A stretch of 41,306 bases of DNA, taken from IMG/VR virus record IMGVR_UViG_3300009420_002288, positions 1 through 41,306 of that record. The stretch is one strand, 5' to 3'. This document shows positions 1-8,496 of the stretch, in pieces. The DNA is from a virus. The position numbers were made by a program, and so were the translations under genes. Under the pieces are notes generated by a model that had not been told where the DNA came from, did not search any database, and worked only from the letters and a program-made list of their open reading frames with translations. The stretch's first letter is position 1, and each line of letters begins with the position of its first letter.

Positions 1-417
1 ATTACTCCAAATTTGCCATTCGTGCTTATTATAATCAATATCCATAATATCTTGTGTAATACTTTTAAACTTCCAATCTTCTTTAACTTGGTTTCGATTA
101 ATTGTATCAGCTATTTGTAAACATGATTCGTCTATGTCAAAACTTCTAATTTTATCTATATTACATTTACTTTGAAATAACATTGCCGCAAGAGTAGCAT
201 ACCATCCAGCACATAAAAAAATAGTACCTAACGAAATGTCTAACGATTCTAGTTCAGTTACAAGCCATCTTTTACTTTTTAGTTGTCCCCAACTAAGTGC
301 ATCACTAAGATCAGCATCGTAGTTGTCAACTGCATTTCGAAGATTATTAAATAATGGATTGTTAGTTAGTACTAACATTCTTCCAAAAATGTCGTTATCG
401 TCTTTCCATTCAATCAT
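1..417 (-). CDS. Class I SAM-dependent methyltransferase-like protein, 3' end cut by the window
   Basis: Translating the minus strand from the ATG at 415-417 gives 139 codons with no stop before the window edge, so the gene continues to the left. The visible part has a nucleotide-binding loop like methyltransferase motif I (IFLCAGWYATLA, residues about 65-76), followed about 16 residues later by an acidic strand end (SFDIDESC), which in this fold binds the ribose of S-adenosylmethionine. This order is typical of class I (Rossmann) methyltransferases. The start overlaps the stop of the preceding glycosyltransferase-like gene by 8 bases, so it looks translationally coupled. The acceptor is unknown. 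Its place at the end of a radical-SAM and glycosyltransferase cassette makes a sugar or a modified peptide plausible, but that is inference. The catalytic C-terminal part lies outside the window. Confidence 0.72.
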   Translation of the reverse strand, partial: MIEWKDDNDIFGRMLVLTNNPLFNNLRNAVDNYDADLSDALSWGQLKSKRWLVTELESLDISLGTIFLCAGWYATLAAMLFQSKCNIDKIRSFDIDESCLQIADTINRNQVKEDWKFKSITQDIMDIDYNKHEWQIWSN

Positions 418-1075
418 CAAACTGTTCCTTTAGCCAATCAAAGTTGTTTATTAAATTAAGATCAGCGCCGTTAGATAAACCAAACTCCATACCGTCACTA
501 GCACCTTTAATACAGTATTCGCCGAACGGTTTGTCTTTTCCCACTGTTGTCCAAATTCTAAGTCTTTCATTCGTTTCATCATTTTTTTGCCCTTTTATAA
601 TTTTACTTGATAGTTTAGCACATTCTCTAAAAGCACTTTTCCAAGTACTAAAAGGATCTGTATTAAATGCTGTAATATTTGCAATGTCAGGCATTGCTTT
701 AAACTTGTCACTAATACTAGTTGTCATGTCTGTTGAATTAATATCAACGTCTAACGTTAATTTTCGAGGAAATAACTTTACTCCTCCGTAACCGTACACT
801 AAATCATTAACAGGATTTTGACTACGCCACACATGTACGTGATCTAGTTGGTGCAGAGGTACTTCGTGATCAAAATTAAAATTGTCCATAATTATTGCAT
901 CAGCATCTACAATCCAAAACATTTTAGTAAAACATTTCTTTGCTGCTTCGATATGTGCTTGATGTATTCCCTTAACACCATGCACACGTTTAGCAATTGG
1001 AAATCTAGTTTTTAATTTTTCCCAGTTTTCGTCTGCACTAAGTTCTTGATAACTTATAAACATAATATCATACAT
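410..1075 (-). CDS. Glycosyltransferase-like protein (short paralog, 221 aa)
   Basis: The protein begins with a beta strand and the phrase FISYQELSADENWEKL, then AKRVHGVKG. A DAD triad follows at residues 57-59 (MFWIVDADAII), the usual metal and nucleotide-sugar binding DxD signature of GT-A glycosyltransferases. The same phrases occur in the gene at 9497-10429 (LSYDEPNAEKNYADLL, AKRVHGVEG, VDGDN), so the two are clear paralogs; this one is about 90 residues shorter. The ATG at 1073-1075 has AGGAG about 13 bases upstream in a 30-base gap. It lies between the gene ending at 1106 and a methyltransferase-like gene. A sugar-transfer role is inferred from the DxD and context; the donor and acceptor are not visible. 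Confidence 0.75.
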   Translation of the reverse strand: MYDIMFISYQELSADENWEKLKTRFPIAKRVHGVKGIHQAHIEAAKKCFTKMFWIVDADAIIMDNFNFDHEVPLHQLDHVHVWRSQNPVNDLVYGYGGVKLFPRKLTLDVDINSTDMTTSISDKFKAMPDIANITAFNTDPFSTWKSAFRECAKLSSKIIKGQKNDETNERLRIWTTVGKDKPFGEYCIKGASDGMEFGLSNGADLNLINNFDWLKEQFDD

Positions 1076-1105
1076 ACTTAATTATACACTCCTATTTCTT
1101 TTTTG

Positions 1106-2227
1106 TCAACCATATCGTATCTTATCAAATAAATTTAAAAACATTGGCATGTGTGATCTATTTAAAAATTTTTCTTTGTTAAGTTTAGCAAATTTCTTTG
1201 TGTTATTTAAAATATGCGTGTTGTCGTTATCTTTAATTCTAGTTAGTTCGCTACAAATTAACTTAATCCTAACATCTATGTCTAAATAAGAATCATATTT
1301 TTCATTAATAAGATCATAAAAGGTAAAATATCCTAAACTATTTAAATATTTAATTGTTTGCTGGCATCCTATTATTATAAAAGGTTTTCCCATTACTAAT
1401 AATTGCCATATATCTAAATTTGTAAATAAAGCATTTATTTCACTCATATATGTTTGATTTACAACCGGAGAAGTTGGAGTTATTATTGTAAAGAGACTAT
1501 TAGTATGATATTTAATATTGTCACTCTTAGTTATAGTACCAACATCACATAGACTACTGTTTTCTAAACTTTCTATTAATTTAGTGCGATGAGGTAAGGA
1601 TTTCTCTCCGTATAAATGAAATAACATATTAGGATTAAAAGTCTGTATATCAAAATTGTGTACTTGTAATAACGGATTTATTGGTTTAAAAAAATTATTA
1701 TATTTTTTTGTAGTTTTATTAAGAATTAATCGAGATTCTATTTGCCACCAATCAATACCATATGATTTACAAGGATATAGTAGCTCTTGGTACGAATTAT
1801 TAATGTCACTAGTTATAATAATAATATTATCAGGAGCTATATTCATTTTTATAAACATATTTGATAAAAACTTTAAGTGTAGTATTTGGTCATAAAATTG
1901 AAACGATTGTCCTAATAATAAAAGTTTCATTTTTCCTGTACGTAAGTGGTTTAATGTATTTGGAGGAATGTAAACATTTATTCCGTTTCCTATTTCTAAC
2001 GGATAAAATAAATGATCACTGAAATTTTCGTTAGTAAATAATGAAATTTGACAATTATTTTCTATCATTGAATAATAAAAACTAGAAATTACTTCTGTTA
2101 ACCCGTCTGCCTCAGTAGCAGGGCCAAACGGCAATGGCCAATATTTTTCATCAATACAATAATCTAAAATTCCGTTTGGAACTGGGCCTGTTTCAGTTAT
2201 CTTATCATAATAAAAATTAATATTCAT
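1106..2227 (-). CDS. Possible glycosyltransferase-like protein, function uncertain (373 aa)
   Basis: I do not recognise the whole protein. The C-terminal third (about residues 260-335) holds a block with GKPFIIIG, then LNSLGYFTFYDLINEKYDS and an Arg-rich helix. This resembles a family seen in phage and bacterial surface-polysaccharide loci, where a [K]PF-I-I-x-G strand is followed by GF-x-TF and DE-x-YD. Identification rests on that pattern only. The most extended reading starts at a TTG at 2231-2233; I prefer the ATG at 2225-2227, because it overlaps the upstream TGA as ATGA, the usual coupled junction in this cassette. No signal peptide or clear membrane segment is seen. Ile, Asn and Lys are very frequent, as expected from the AT-rich DNA. 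Confidence 0.6.
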   Translation of the reverse strand: MNINFYYDKITETGPVPNGILDYCIDEKYWPLPFGPATEADGLTEVISSFYYSMIENNCQISLFTNENFSDHLFYPLEIGNGINVYIPPNTLNHLRTGKMKLLLLGQSFQFYDQILHLKFLSNMFIKMNIAPDNIIIITSDINNSYQELLYPCKSYGIDWWQIESRLILNKTTKKYNNFFKPINPLLQVHNFDIQTFNPNMLFHLYGEKSLPHRTKLIESLENSSLCDVGTITKSDNIKYHTNSLFTIITPTSPVVNQTYMSEINALFTNLDIWQLLVMGKPFIIIGCQQTIKYLNSLGYFTFYDLINEKYDSYLDIDVRIKLICSELTRIKDNDNTHILNNTKKFAKLNKEKFLNRSHMPMFLNLFDKIRYG

Positions 2228-4245
2228 TTGCAAATATCGTCAATATGTCCGTTATAAGTAAAAGTTTCGTTCTTAAACGACTTATCTTCTCGAACTAACT
2301 CGTGTGTAATAACATCAGGGTCTTCTTTAAGTGATTCGTGTACAAATTTATGAGTACATGTAAAGTTTAGTATTCCTACGTTATTTACAGTTGCACTTAC
2401 ATTAGAGACATAGTTATTTGTTACAAACGTTCCAAATTCAGGTAAATCAATCTCAGGTGAAAATTTTAATGTAATAGAATATGCACCCATAGTCTTATAC
2501 ATAACCCAAATAAAAGGAAGATATTCATTTACTAAAGTAGCAGATAAACTTCCTTTAAAATAATCAAACGTTTCAATACCTTGTTCAATACGTTCAATAA
2601 AAGAACTATTTTTATATGTTACATCGTAGGACTTTTGTAAACTTGGTCTATACTGAGCGTTTATAACTGTCCCGTCTGCTTGTGTAATAATTTCTTTTAA
2701 CCAAATGTTTGTTAACTTTAATCTAATAAACCTATGAAGGATAGTGTTTTTATAATTAGTTGTCCACCAATTTGATAAAAATTTATTATCACCGGCTTGT
2801 TCAATCCATTCTAAGTTATATTTCTTCCATTCTAAGTTCATACTGCTAAATGGAGCATCGCCACAAGTAAATCCTGGAGAAATAACGTGCATGTGCTTAC
2901 GGGTATTATACAACAACTCTAAACTATGTAAAAACTCGTTTAGATGTTCAGTTGGAAACCCAATTAACCAATTAACATGATTTGTCATTCCGACTGACTT
3001 GCCATCTTTAAGATTAGCTTCTACTTCCCAAATCTTAATTTTTTTCTGCATATCATCTAAAACTTTTTGCGAACCACTTTCTACACCAAAGCTAAGAGTT
3101 GTGCAACCAGACTGGTGGATTTTTTCAAACATTTTTAAATCCATTCGGCCATCGTTACGTGCATAACTATTCCAACGTATTTTTAAATCTTCAGATAATA
3201 TTAAATCTACTAATTTTTGAAACTCTTTAAAATTTCCATTTGCTAAACTATCAACAAACCAGAAACGTTTAATACCGTAATTACTAATCATATGTTTCAT
3301 TTCTGCAATAGTACGATCTGCCTGAGTCCATCGAAATTTCCAAAAATGCGTTTCTGCACAGAAGCTACACTTTGCTACACACCCTCTACTAGTTTCAATA
3401 CTTGTGCCATCAGGATAATCATATAAAGATAAATTATAATCAGAGTAATCAGGAAAAGGAAGTTCATCTAGATTTAACTTACTCTTAAATCCTCCTAACA
3501 CCTTAGGAATTTTATGCCTAGGAAACTTTTCTAAGTCTTCTAATAGTGTTAATATTAACTGTTCACCTTCTCCTTGAATTCGAAAGTCTATTAACGTAGG
3601 ATCAAGACCTTGATCTAATAGTTTAGCGTCAAACCAATCAGTAAACGCTTCTGGTCCACCAGCAACAATTATGGTTTCTGGGCTTAATCTTTTAATTTCT
3701 TTAATCATATACATACTAGCGAGTATATTAGTTAAGTATAAACTAAATCCTACTACAGGAGTATGCTTTTTAATAATAGATTGAATAGCTTTATCTAATA
3801 CTGGTTTAATTAACGGTTCAATTTCATCTCTATAAGCTGGCATTTCCCAGCTATAATAGTAGATACTATCCCAAAAATTCTTTTTGTTGTGCTGTTTAAC
3901 AAAATGAAAGGATTCAATATTAACATCAAATACATCAACCTTGTATCCATTTTGTCTTAATACACTAGATAGCCTAGCAAGGTTATACGGAGGAAAAATA
4001 GTTCCCCAACTAGGAGCAATAACAAGACTTATTCTAGTATCTTTTTCAATTACAGGGACATTTTCGCTCCAATAATCATATCCTCTTTCATTAATTTGTT
4101 CATTCCAGTATTTATAATGTCGTGCATTTTTTAAATTTGGATTAGTATTACTTAAATGACTACTTGCATGACGTACTTCTTGAGCAATCATTGTTTTTAT
4201 TATTTGATCTCTATCTTGGCTAGGAAATTCTATAGGGTCTTCCAT
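2224..4245 (-). CDS. B12-binding-type radical SAM enzyme (class B-like)
   Basis: The 673-residue protein has a cobalamin-binding-like Rossmann domain (about residues 72-235, with PPYNLARLSSVLRQNGYKV, VAGGPEAF and IQGEGEQL). A radical-SAM domain follows, with the cluster motif GCVAKCSFC (C289, C293, C296). Further family features are a strand ending FVDSLANGNF, GVESGS, and a late WLIGFPTE. This is the layout of B12-dependent radical-SAM enzymes, which often methylate or rearrange carbon centres. The cobalamin-ligating DxHxxG motif is not visible, so B12 may bind base-off without a protein histidine or may be absent. About 200 C-terminal residues are unrecognised. The ATG at 4243-4245 has a strong GGAGG 11 bases upstream and overlaps the previous gene by 16 bases. 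Substrate unknown. Confidence 0.88.
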   Translation of the reverse strand: MEDPIEFPSQDRDQIIKTMIAQEVRHASSHLSNTNPNLKNARHYKYWNEQINERGYDYWSENVPVIEKDTRISLVIAPSWGTIFPPYNLARLSSVLRQNGYKVDVFDVNIESFHFVKQHNKKNFWDSIYYYSWEMPAYRDEIEPLIKPVLDKAIQSIIKKHTPVVGFSLYLTNILASMYMIKEIKRLSPETIIVAGGPEAFTDWFDAKLLDQGLDPTLIDFRIQGEGEQLILTLLEDLEKFPRHKIPKVLGGFKSKLNLDELPFPDYSDYNLSLYDYPDGTSIETSRGCVAKCSFCAETHFWKFRWTQADRTIAEMKHMISNYGIKRFWFVDSLANGNFKEFQKLVDLILSEDLKIRWNSYARNDGRMDLKMFEKIHQSGCTTLSFGVESGSQKVLDDMQKKIKIWEVEANLKDGKSVGMTNHVNWLIGFPTEHLNEFLHSLELLYNTRKHMHVISPGFTCGDAPFSSMNLEWKKYNLEWIEQAGDNKFLSNWWTTNYKNTILHRFIRLKLTNIWLKEIITQADGTVINAQYRPSLQKSYDVTYKNSSFIERIEQGIETFDYFKGSLSATLVNEYLPFIWVMYKTMGAYSITLKFSPEIDLPEFGTFVTNNYVSNVSATVNNVGILNFTCTHKFVHESLKEDPDVITHELVREDKSFKNETFTYNGHIDDICK

Positions 4246-5498
4246 TTTTTAAAAACCTCCGATAACTTTGGATGTATTTTTGTAACATCTTGCTTTCTTA
4301 TTCTATCATAAGTAACCGTTCTGTTAACTAATGCTCGAATTAAATCAGTTTGTTTTGCAATTCCTGCAAGACTTTTATCTTCTGGTTGTTTTAACCTATT
4401 AATAATATGATGTATACGACTAATATTGCACTGTTCTTCGTTAAAAACTGATAATCTGTCTTCTAATTCTAACGCTATTTGTAATCGATCTTGCAATGGT
4501 AATAAATCTAATTGCATGTCTTTAGGATGATCAACTATATTAAATATAAAATGTCCGTTAGAACCATTAGCTACCCAGTAATCAACTAACTTTGGTAAAT
4601 CCCAAGCATTATATAACTGTGCGGTTGCTAATAAATGTACTCTTACATTAGGCATTTGTATATAGTTTGCATATGCAGTATTTAACTGCTCCCAATTTGC
4701 TCCATATCGTATATAATCATTTGTATAACCTATTCCGCACATACTAAATTGAATATCTACTGCTTTAAACTTAGGTAATAACGAAGTAACCTTTCCTTTA
4801 GTTCGACTACCATTTGTTGTAATGTCTAATCTTAGGTGTGTATTATTACTTTCTACGCACCAGTTTAATAATTTAATTACTCCGGGCATAAACAATGGTT
4901 CGCCGCCGGCTAGTTTTAAGATTCTCATATGCGGGATTTGTTTTTGTATGCTTTTAAAACAAACCGGATCGTCTATCCATTCATCAACATCTAGCCATTC
5001 TTCTCCCATTATAGCTTGTGTTTCAGGAAATAATAATTGTTCATCTGCAATCTTACTACTTACTGCGCCAAAGCACATTCTACAACTAAAATTACACATT
5101 CGACCAGGGCGAATATCTGCCCACAAAGGATAACCAGTATCATTTCCAGTTATTACATCTAATTCTATATCTCCATACCATTTAGTAAAATGATAATTTT
5201 GACTTTGTCTATCTGATCCGCCACCAGTTTTGTCTTGCTTATAACAAGTTGAGCATCTCTTTTCAAATTTACCATCAAGCATATCTTGACGAATTTTTTG
5301 CATATCATCGCTTGTCCAAATATCTTGAAGATCAGTACCTTGAACATTTTCGACTACCGGTGTCCCCCAATTAGCAATGCAGCATAAATTTGAAGCCCCT
5401 GTTGTAGTCACATAGGTATGAGTAAACGGCATAATACAAAATGCAGGATTACTTTTTACCTGCGACTTTAAGTCGTACTGTAGTTTTTCTATTTTCAT
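4230..5498 (-). CDS. Radical SAM protein with N-terminal SPASM/Twitch-like half (422 aa)
   Basis: The N-terminal 90 residues carry C21, C39-C40 and the pair C82-x2-C85 around a phrase typical of SPASM/Twitch proteins (FCIMPFTHTYVTTTG ... LCC; then ...IRQDMLDGKFEKRCSTC). Such cysteines commonly hold an auxiliary iron-sulfur cluster. The radical-SAM core follows, with C135-x3-C139-x2-C142 (GRMCNFSCRMCFG), then AGGEPLF near residue 200 and DITTNGS. Members of this group modify peptides or small metabolites by hydrogen abstraction. The start ATG at 5496-5498 overlaps the preceding gene by 50 bases, the longest overlap in the cassette; the next Met is inside the cysteine motif, so this start is needed. 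A close architectural relative is directly upstream (5449-7110). Confidence 0.88.
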   Translation of the reverse strand: MKIEKLQYDLKSQVKSNPAFCIMPFTHTYVTTTGASNLCCIANWGTPVVENVQGTDLQDIWTSDDMQKIRQDMLDGKFEKRCSTCYKQDKTGGGSDRQSQNYHFTKWYGDIELDVITGNDTGYPLWADIRPGRMCNFSCRMCFGAVSSKIADEQLLFPETQAIMGEEWLDVDEWIDDPVCFKSIQKQIPHMRILKLAGGEPLFMPGVIKLLNWCVESNNTHLRLDITTNGSRTKGKVTSLLPKFKAVDIQFSMCGIGYTNDYIRYGANWEQLNTAYANYIQMPNVRVHLLATAQLYNAWDLPKLVDYWVANGSNGHFIFNIVDHPKDMQLDLLPLQDRLQIALELEDRLSVFNEEQCNISRIHHIINRLKQPEDKSLAGIAKQTDLIRALVNRTVTYDRIRKQDVTKIHPKLSEVFKKWKTL

Positions 5499-7110
5499 TA
5501 CACTCTTTCATCATTTTTTCAAACTCTGGCATAGAAACTTGCCAAGATTCGTTGCGTATTTTATCCAACTGGTGTGTTGTTTCCCACAATCTTTTAAATT
5601 CTTCTTTGTTACCTTCTTTATCCCACATATGCGTTAAGATACTATTAAGTCTGATTTCGACTAACTTACAATATGCTTTATCTTCGTCTGTAATATTCCA
5701 TCTTCTATTAATTGCTAGAATATATTGTTTATACCGTTTGTCAATATACATTTTATAATCAGTTGGTAAATTTTGTATGTTAAGAAATTCTGGCCCATAT
5801 AAATTGTGTATTATAATTACTTGGTTAATTCTTTTCCAATTTTGTTCTTTCATCCACCATTGCATATCAAGAAAATGTAATACGTTCATCGTACTTAATG
5901 TTAAAGTAACACTAGGTACTAATCGATCAAATCCTTCTTCAGAATCAAGTCTACGCATATTTTTTTCAACTGTAGAAAATTTTCCTGGATGACGAATATA
6001 TTCAAAATGTTCGTATATTCCGTCAATGCTCATACCTACATGCACTTCTTTAAAATATTTCCATTGATTAAATACTTTGCTAGGAACTCCTGCCATGTTA
6101 GTGTTATAATCTAATATTACTTCATTAGCAGTTCCTCTATCAATATAGTAGTCTAATAATTCTCTATGTTTTAAATTAATAGTAGGTTCACCACCTGTAA
6201 AATAATATCGTTTAATAACATCTAAATTATTTAATATATGTTCCCATAATTTTATATACGTTTGGTCATAATCAAATAATTCTGGTACACCATACGTACC
6301 GTCTGGTAAATTTTCAATCTTAACTTCCATATGGTCTCTATAAGTAAATGTAGGATTATCAGGACGCATTGCAACCCAATCATCATACCATAAACTACTA
6401 TCAGTAGGACCGCAACTTCTACATTTTAAATTACATTTATTTCCAAATCTTAAATCCATGTATGTAATTGGAAATTCTTTATTATCTATAGAGCCATCAC
6501 TATCTGTTAGCCGTACTGCTTTATAATAAACATCTTCATATATTTTTTTAGTCCATTGACGTTTACTACCAATACCATTCTGTTCTTCATCAGTGCATAA
6601 TTTACATATTTTAGGATCAATGCCATTTAACATATCTTTTCTTAACTGTTTCCAAGCAGGAGCATTCCTATGTTTAGTAATGTCGTCTTTACCTGTAAGA
6701 ACATTACCATCGTCTTTATAGACAGTTCCAAAACTTGGTTTAGTATCATGAATCATTTGACAACACATTCGAATACTTCCATCTGCATTTGTTGCTAGAT
6801 GATTCCAAGGAATTGGGCAAAATGCAGAGTATCGTTTTTTACTAAGGGCAGTATTTTTTGCTTCGGCAAGTTTATCTAAGTGATCTGTTTTTCCATTTAA
6901 TTTAATATTAAGAATTGATCTAATCTTACGTCCATTAGGAGTATCAACACTAGGTAGTTCTTTTTTAACCCATAGAGCTTCAAGTACTGCTTGGTCAAGA
7001 TCATGTTCGGCAACTATTAACATTACTTCAATTGGACAATCAGGATCATTAATCATTTTGATTCGTTCATCTGTTGTTCTAAATATATCTAAGTCAAATT
7101 TATCAGGCAT
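5449..7110 (-). CDS. Radical SAM protein with N-terminal SPASM/Twitch-like half (553 aa)
   Basis: Residues 1-90 form an unrecognised, probably helical extension. Residues 96-175 repeat the layout of the downstream neighbour: FCPIPWNHLATNADGSIRMC, C116-C117, then KQLRKDMLNG and the pair C169-x2-C172. The radical-SAM cluster motif is C226-x3-C230-x2-C233 (NKCNLKCRSCG), with FTGGEPTIN near 305-313 binding the SAM amino group in this family. A HVGMSIDG strand follows. ATG at 7108-7110 has AGGAGA 7-8 bases upstream, a strong ribosome site. The 3' end overlaps the next gene by 50 bases. The architecture matches peptide-modifying or metabolite-modifying SPASM/Twitch enzymes; no partner precursor peptide is recognisable nearby. 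Confidence 0.88.
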   Translation of the reverse strand: MPDKFDLDIFRTTDERIKMINDPDCPIEVMLIVAEHDLDQAVLEALWVKKELPSVDTPNGRKIRSILNIKLNGKTDHLDKLAEAKNTALSKKRYSAFCPIPWNHLATNADGSIRMCCQMIHDTKPSFGTVYKDDGNVLTGKDDITKHRNAPAWKQLRKDMLNGIDPKICKLCTDEEQNGIGSKRQWTKKIYEDVYYKAVRLTDSDGSIDNKEFPITYMDLRFGNKCNLKCRSCGPTDSSLWYDDWVAMRPDNPTFTYRDHMEVKIENLPDGTYGVPELFDYDQTYIKLWEHILNNLDVIKRYYFTGGEPTINLKHRELLDYYIDRGTANEVILDYNTNMAGVPSKVFNQWKYFKEVHVGMSIDGIYEHFEYIRHPGKFSTVEKNMRRLDSEEGFDRLVPSVTLTLSTMNVLHFLDMQWWMKEQNWKRINQVIIIHNLYGPEFLNIQNLPTDYKMYIDKRYKQYILAINRRWNITDEDKAYCKLVEIRLNSILTHMWDKEGNKEEFKRLWETTHQLDKIRNESWQVSMPEFEKMMKECNENRKTTVRLKVAGKK

Positions 7111-7133
7111 TTCTTTCTCCTAACATTCTATCA

Positions 7134-8495
7134 TTATTCTTGTTGTTGGAAAAATTTAAGTTCATTTTCACTATATCCTACTAATTTACTACTGTCAGCT
7201 AAATCTCTAATTGGGACTAGACTGATGGCACCAATTTGTCTTTTATTTGCTCCTATACTATCTAAACCTAAATTAACAATTTTATTTTTAAATTCTATAG
7301 CTCGATCTAACATTCCCGGAGGTGTCATTAATTTAATTTCTAACCAATGGTCATTTGATACTTCTTTATGATGATTAATAATTATTTCACAGTTTTCAAT
7401 AAATCGAGTTTCGTTACCTGGATACTTGTCCATACTATCAAAATGAGCACTCATATTAACACTATTAATGTATTTACTTGCTTCTTTCCAATATTTTTTA
7501 CTACGGCTCCCGTTAGTAGTAACAAGTACCCACTGATTTCGTTGTTTAAGGTGTTTAAGAATATCTAAAAACTTTGGGTTCATTGTTGGTTCGCCACCGC
7601 CAAAGTTCCAACGTATACTACTTCCGTTACTCCAATCATTTATAGCTTTATCAATTGTTTCAATAATCTTATTATAGTCATGATGTTCTTCAGTATTATT
7701 ATGTACACTTGGCCAACAATAATCGCAGTTATAATTACACCGTCGAGTTATATCCCATAATATTTGATAATCAATAGGAAAATTCATTTCAATCCCAGTT
7801 GCAGGATCTGCATGGTCTTTAAAGGTTCCTAATTCCTGTCCTTTATAACCTAAAGTTGTTACATGTAGCTGGTTTAAAGATGAGTCATCTTTTGCCTTAC
7901 TTAGTATAACGTCAGCACCGCAACCGCATGTAGAAAAGGGACATGTAACCCAATTAGTAGGAGTAGTCCACCCTGTAAAAATACTGCCTTGTAGACCCCA
8001 AACATCATCACTAGTTTTAGATTTCCATTGCCATATTTCGTGTCCAGCATTACCTAAGTTAGTTGGAACTTTAAAAAATTCTTTTTCTAAATTAGTAATA
8101 CATTCCATAAGTTTTATATGTTGTTCGCAGGTTTCCCAATTATCTTTTGGCATTGGCCAACCCTGCTCGGTATTTTTTTCAATCCAATCACGATGTGGAT
8201 ATGCACCAATTATATTTTCTCTATATTCTTTCCATAATTGATCAACAGTAGTTTGATCATTAGTAAATGCTTTTATTTGTTGATCATGCACTTTACCATA
8301 ATGTGTTGCACTAGCACAGTTTGCTATCCACACATTTCCATCATAATCAATATATAAACTTCTTACGCCGGCGCTACATTTCCAATTTTTCCAAGTATTT
8401 AAGTTATTTGCTATTATCTCGTCAACACTAGATAATTTATATTGATTATCTTTATTATAAAGCCGAAGTTGTTTGTTTCCAGTAGGTTGATCCAT
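7134..8495 (-). CDS. Radical SAM protein with auxiliary cysteine domain at its N-terminus (swapped order)
   Basis: The first 195 residues resemble the C-terminal domain of the upstream neighbour (8497-9483). Both have NxW-K-x-W followed by C, S-G-V and an I/V-V/I-D-F/Y-D-G strand, a second Cys 20 residues later (C40, C60), then C-x4-C-x-C (C185, C190, C192). Here about 125 residues separate the two cysteine groups, against 24 in the neighbour. The radical-SAM core follows, with C253-x3-C257-x2-C260 (RRCNYNCDYCW), FGGGEPTMNP near 298-307 and TTNGSRS. The enzyme therefore carries the auxiliary domain before the catalytic barrel. Only one base separates its ATG from the upstream TAA, and no strong ribosome site is seen, so translation is probably coupled. 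Substrate unknown. Confidence 0.85.
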   Translation of the reverse strand: MDQPTGNKQLRLYNKDNQYKLSSVDEIIANNLNTWKNWKCSAGVRSLYIDYDGNVWIANCASATHYGKVHDQQIKAFTNDQTTVDQLWKEYRENIIGAYPHRDWIEKNTEQGWPMPKDNWETCEQHIKLMECITNLEKEFFKVPTNLGNAGHEIWQWKSKTSDDVWGLQGSIFTGWTTPTNWVTCPFSTCGCGADVILSKAKDDSSLNQLHVTTLGYKGQELGTFKDHADPATGIEMNFPIDYQILWDITRRCNYNCDYCWPSVHNNTEEHHDYNKIIETIDKAINDWSNGSSIRWNFGGGEPTMNPKFLDILKHLKQRNQWVLVTTNGSRSKKYWKEASKYINSVNMSAHFDSMDKYPGNETRFIENCEIIINHHKEVSNDHWLEIKLMTPPGMLDRAIEFKNKIVNLGLDSIGANKRQIGAISLVPIRDLADSSKLVGYSENELKFFQQQE

Positions 8496-8496
8496 A

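Noticed and set aside
444-791. Plus-strand open frame of 115 codons opposite the glycosyltransferase-like gene
   Set aside because: Antisense shadow of a gene with clear family motifs; low-complexity composition and no ribosome site. The same applies to all other plus-strand frames in the window.
4109-4116. Perfect TATAAATA on the minus strand inside the B12-type radical-SAM gene
   Set aside because: It encodes the conserved-looking HYKYWN stretch, lies far from any downstream start, and such octamers are expected by chance in AT-rich coding DNA.
5165-5347. Minus-strand frame of 60 codons inside the radical-SAM gene at 4230-5498
   Set aside because: It lies in another frame within conserved cysteine-motif sequence of the real gene and has no independent signal.
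7134-8495. Frameshift or broken-gene explanation for the swapped radical-SAM domain order
   Set aside because: Both genes are intact, with their own stop and ATG one base apart, and all cysteines of both domains are kept, so it does not look like decay.
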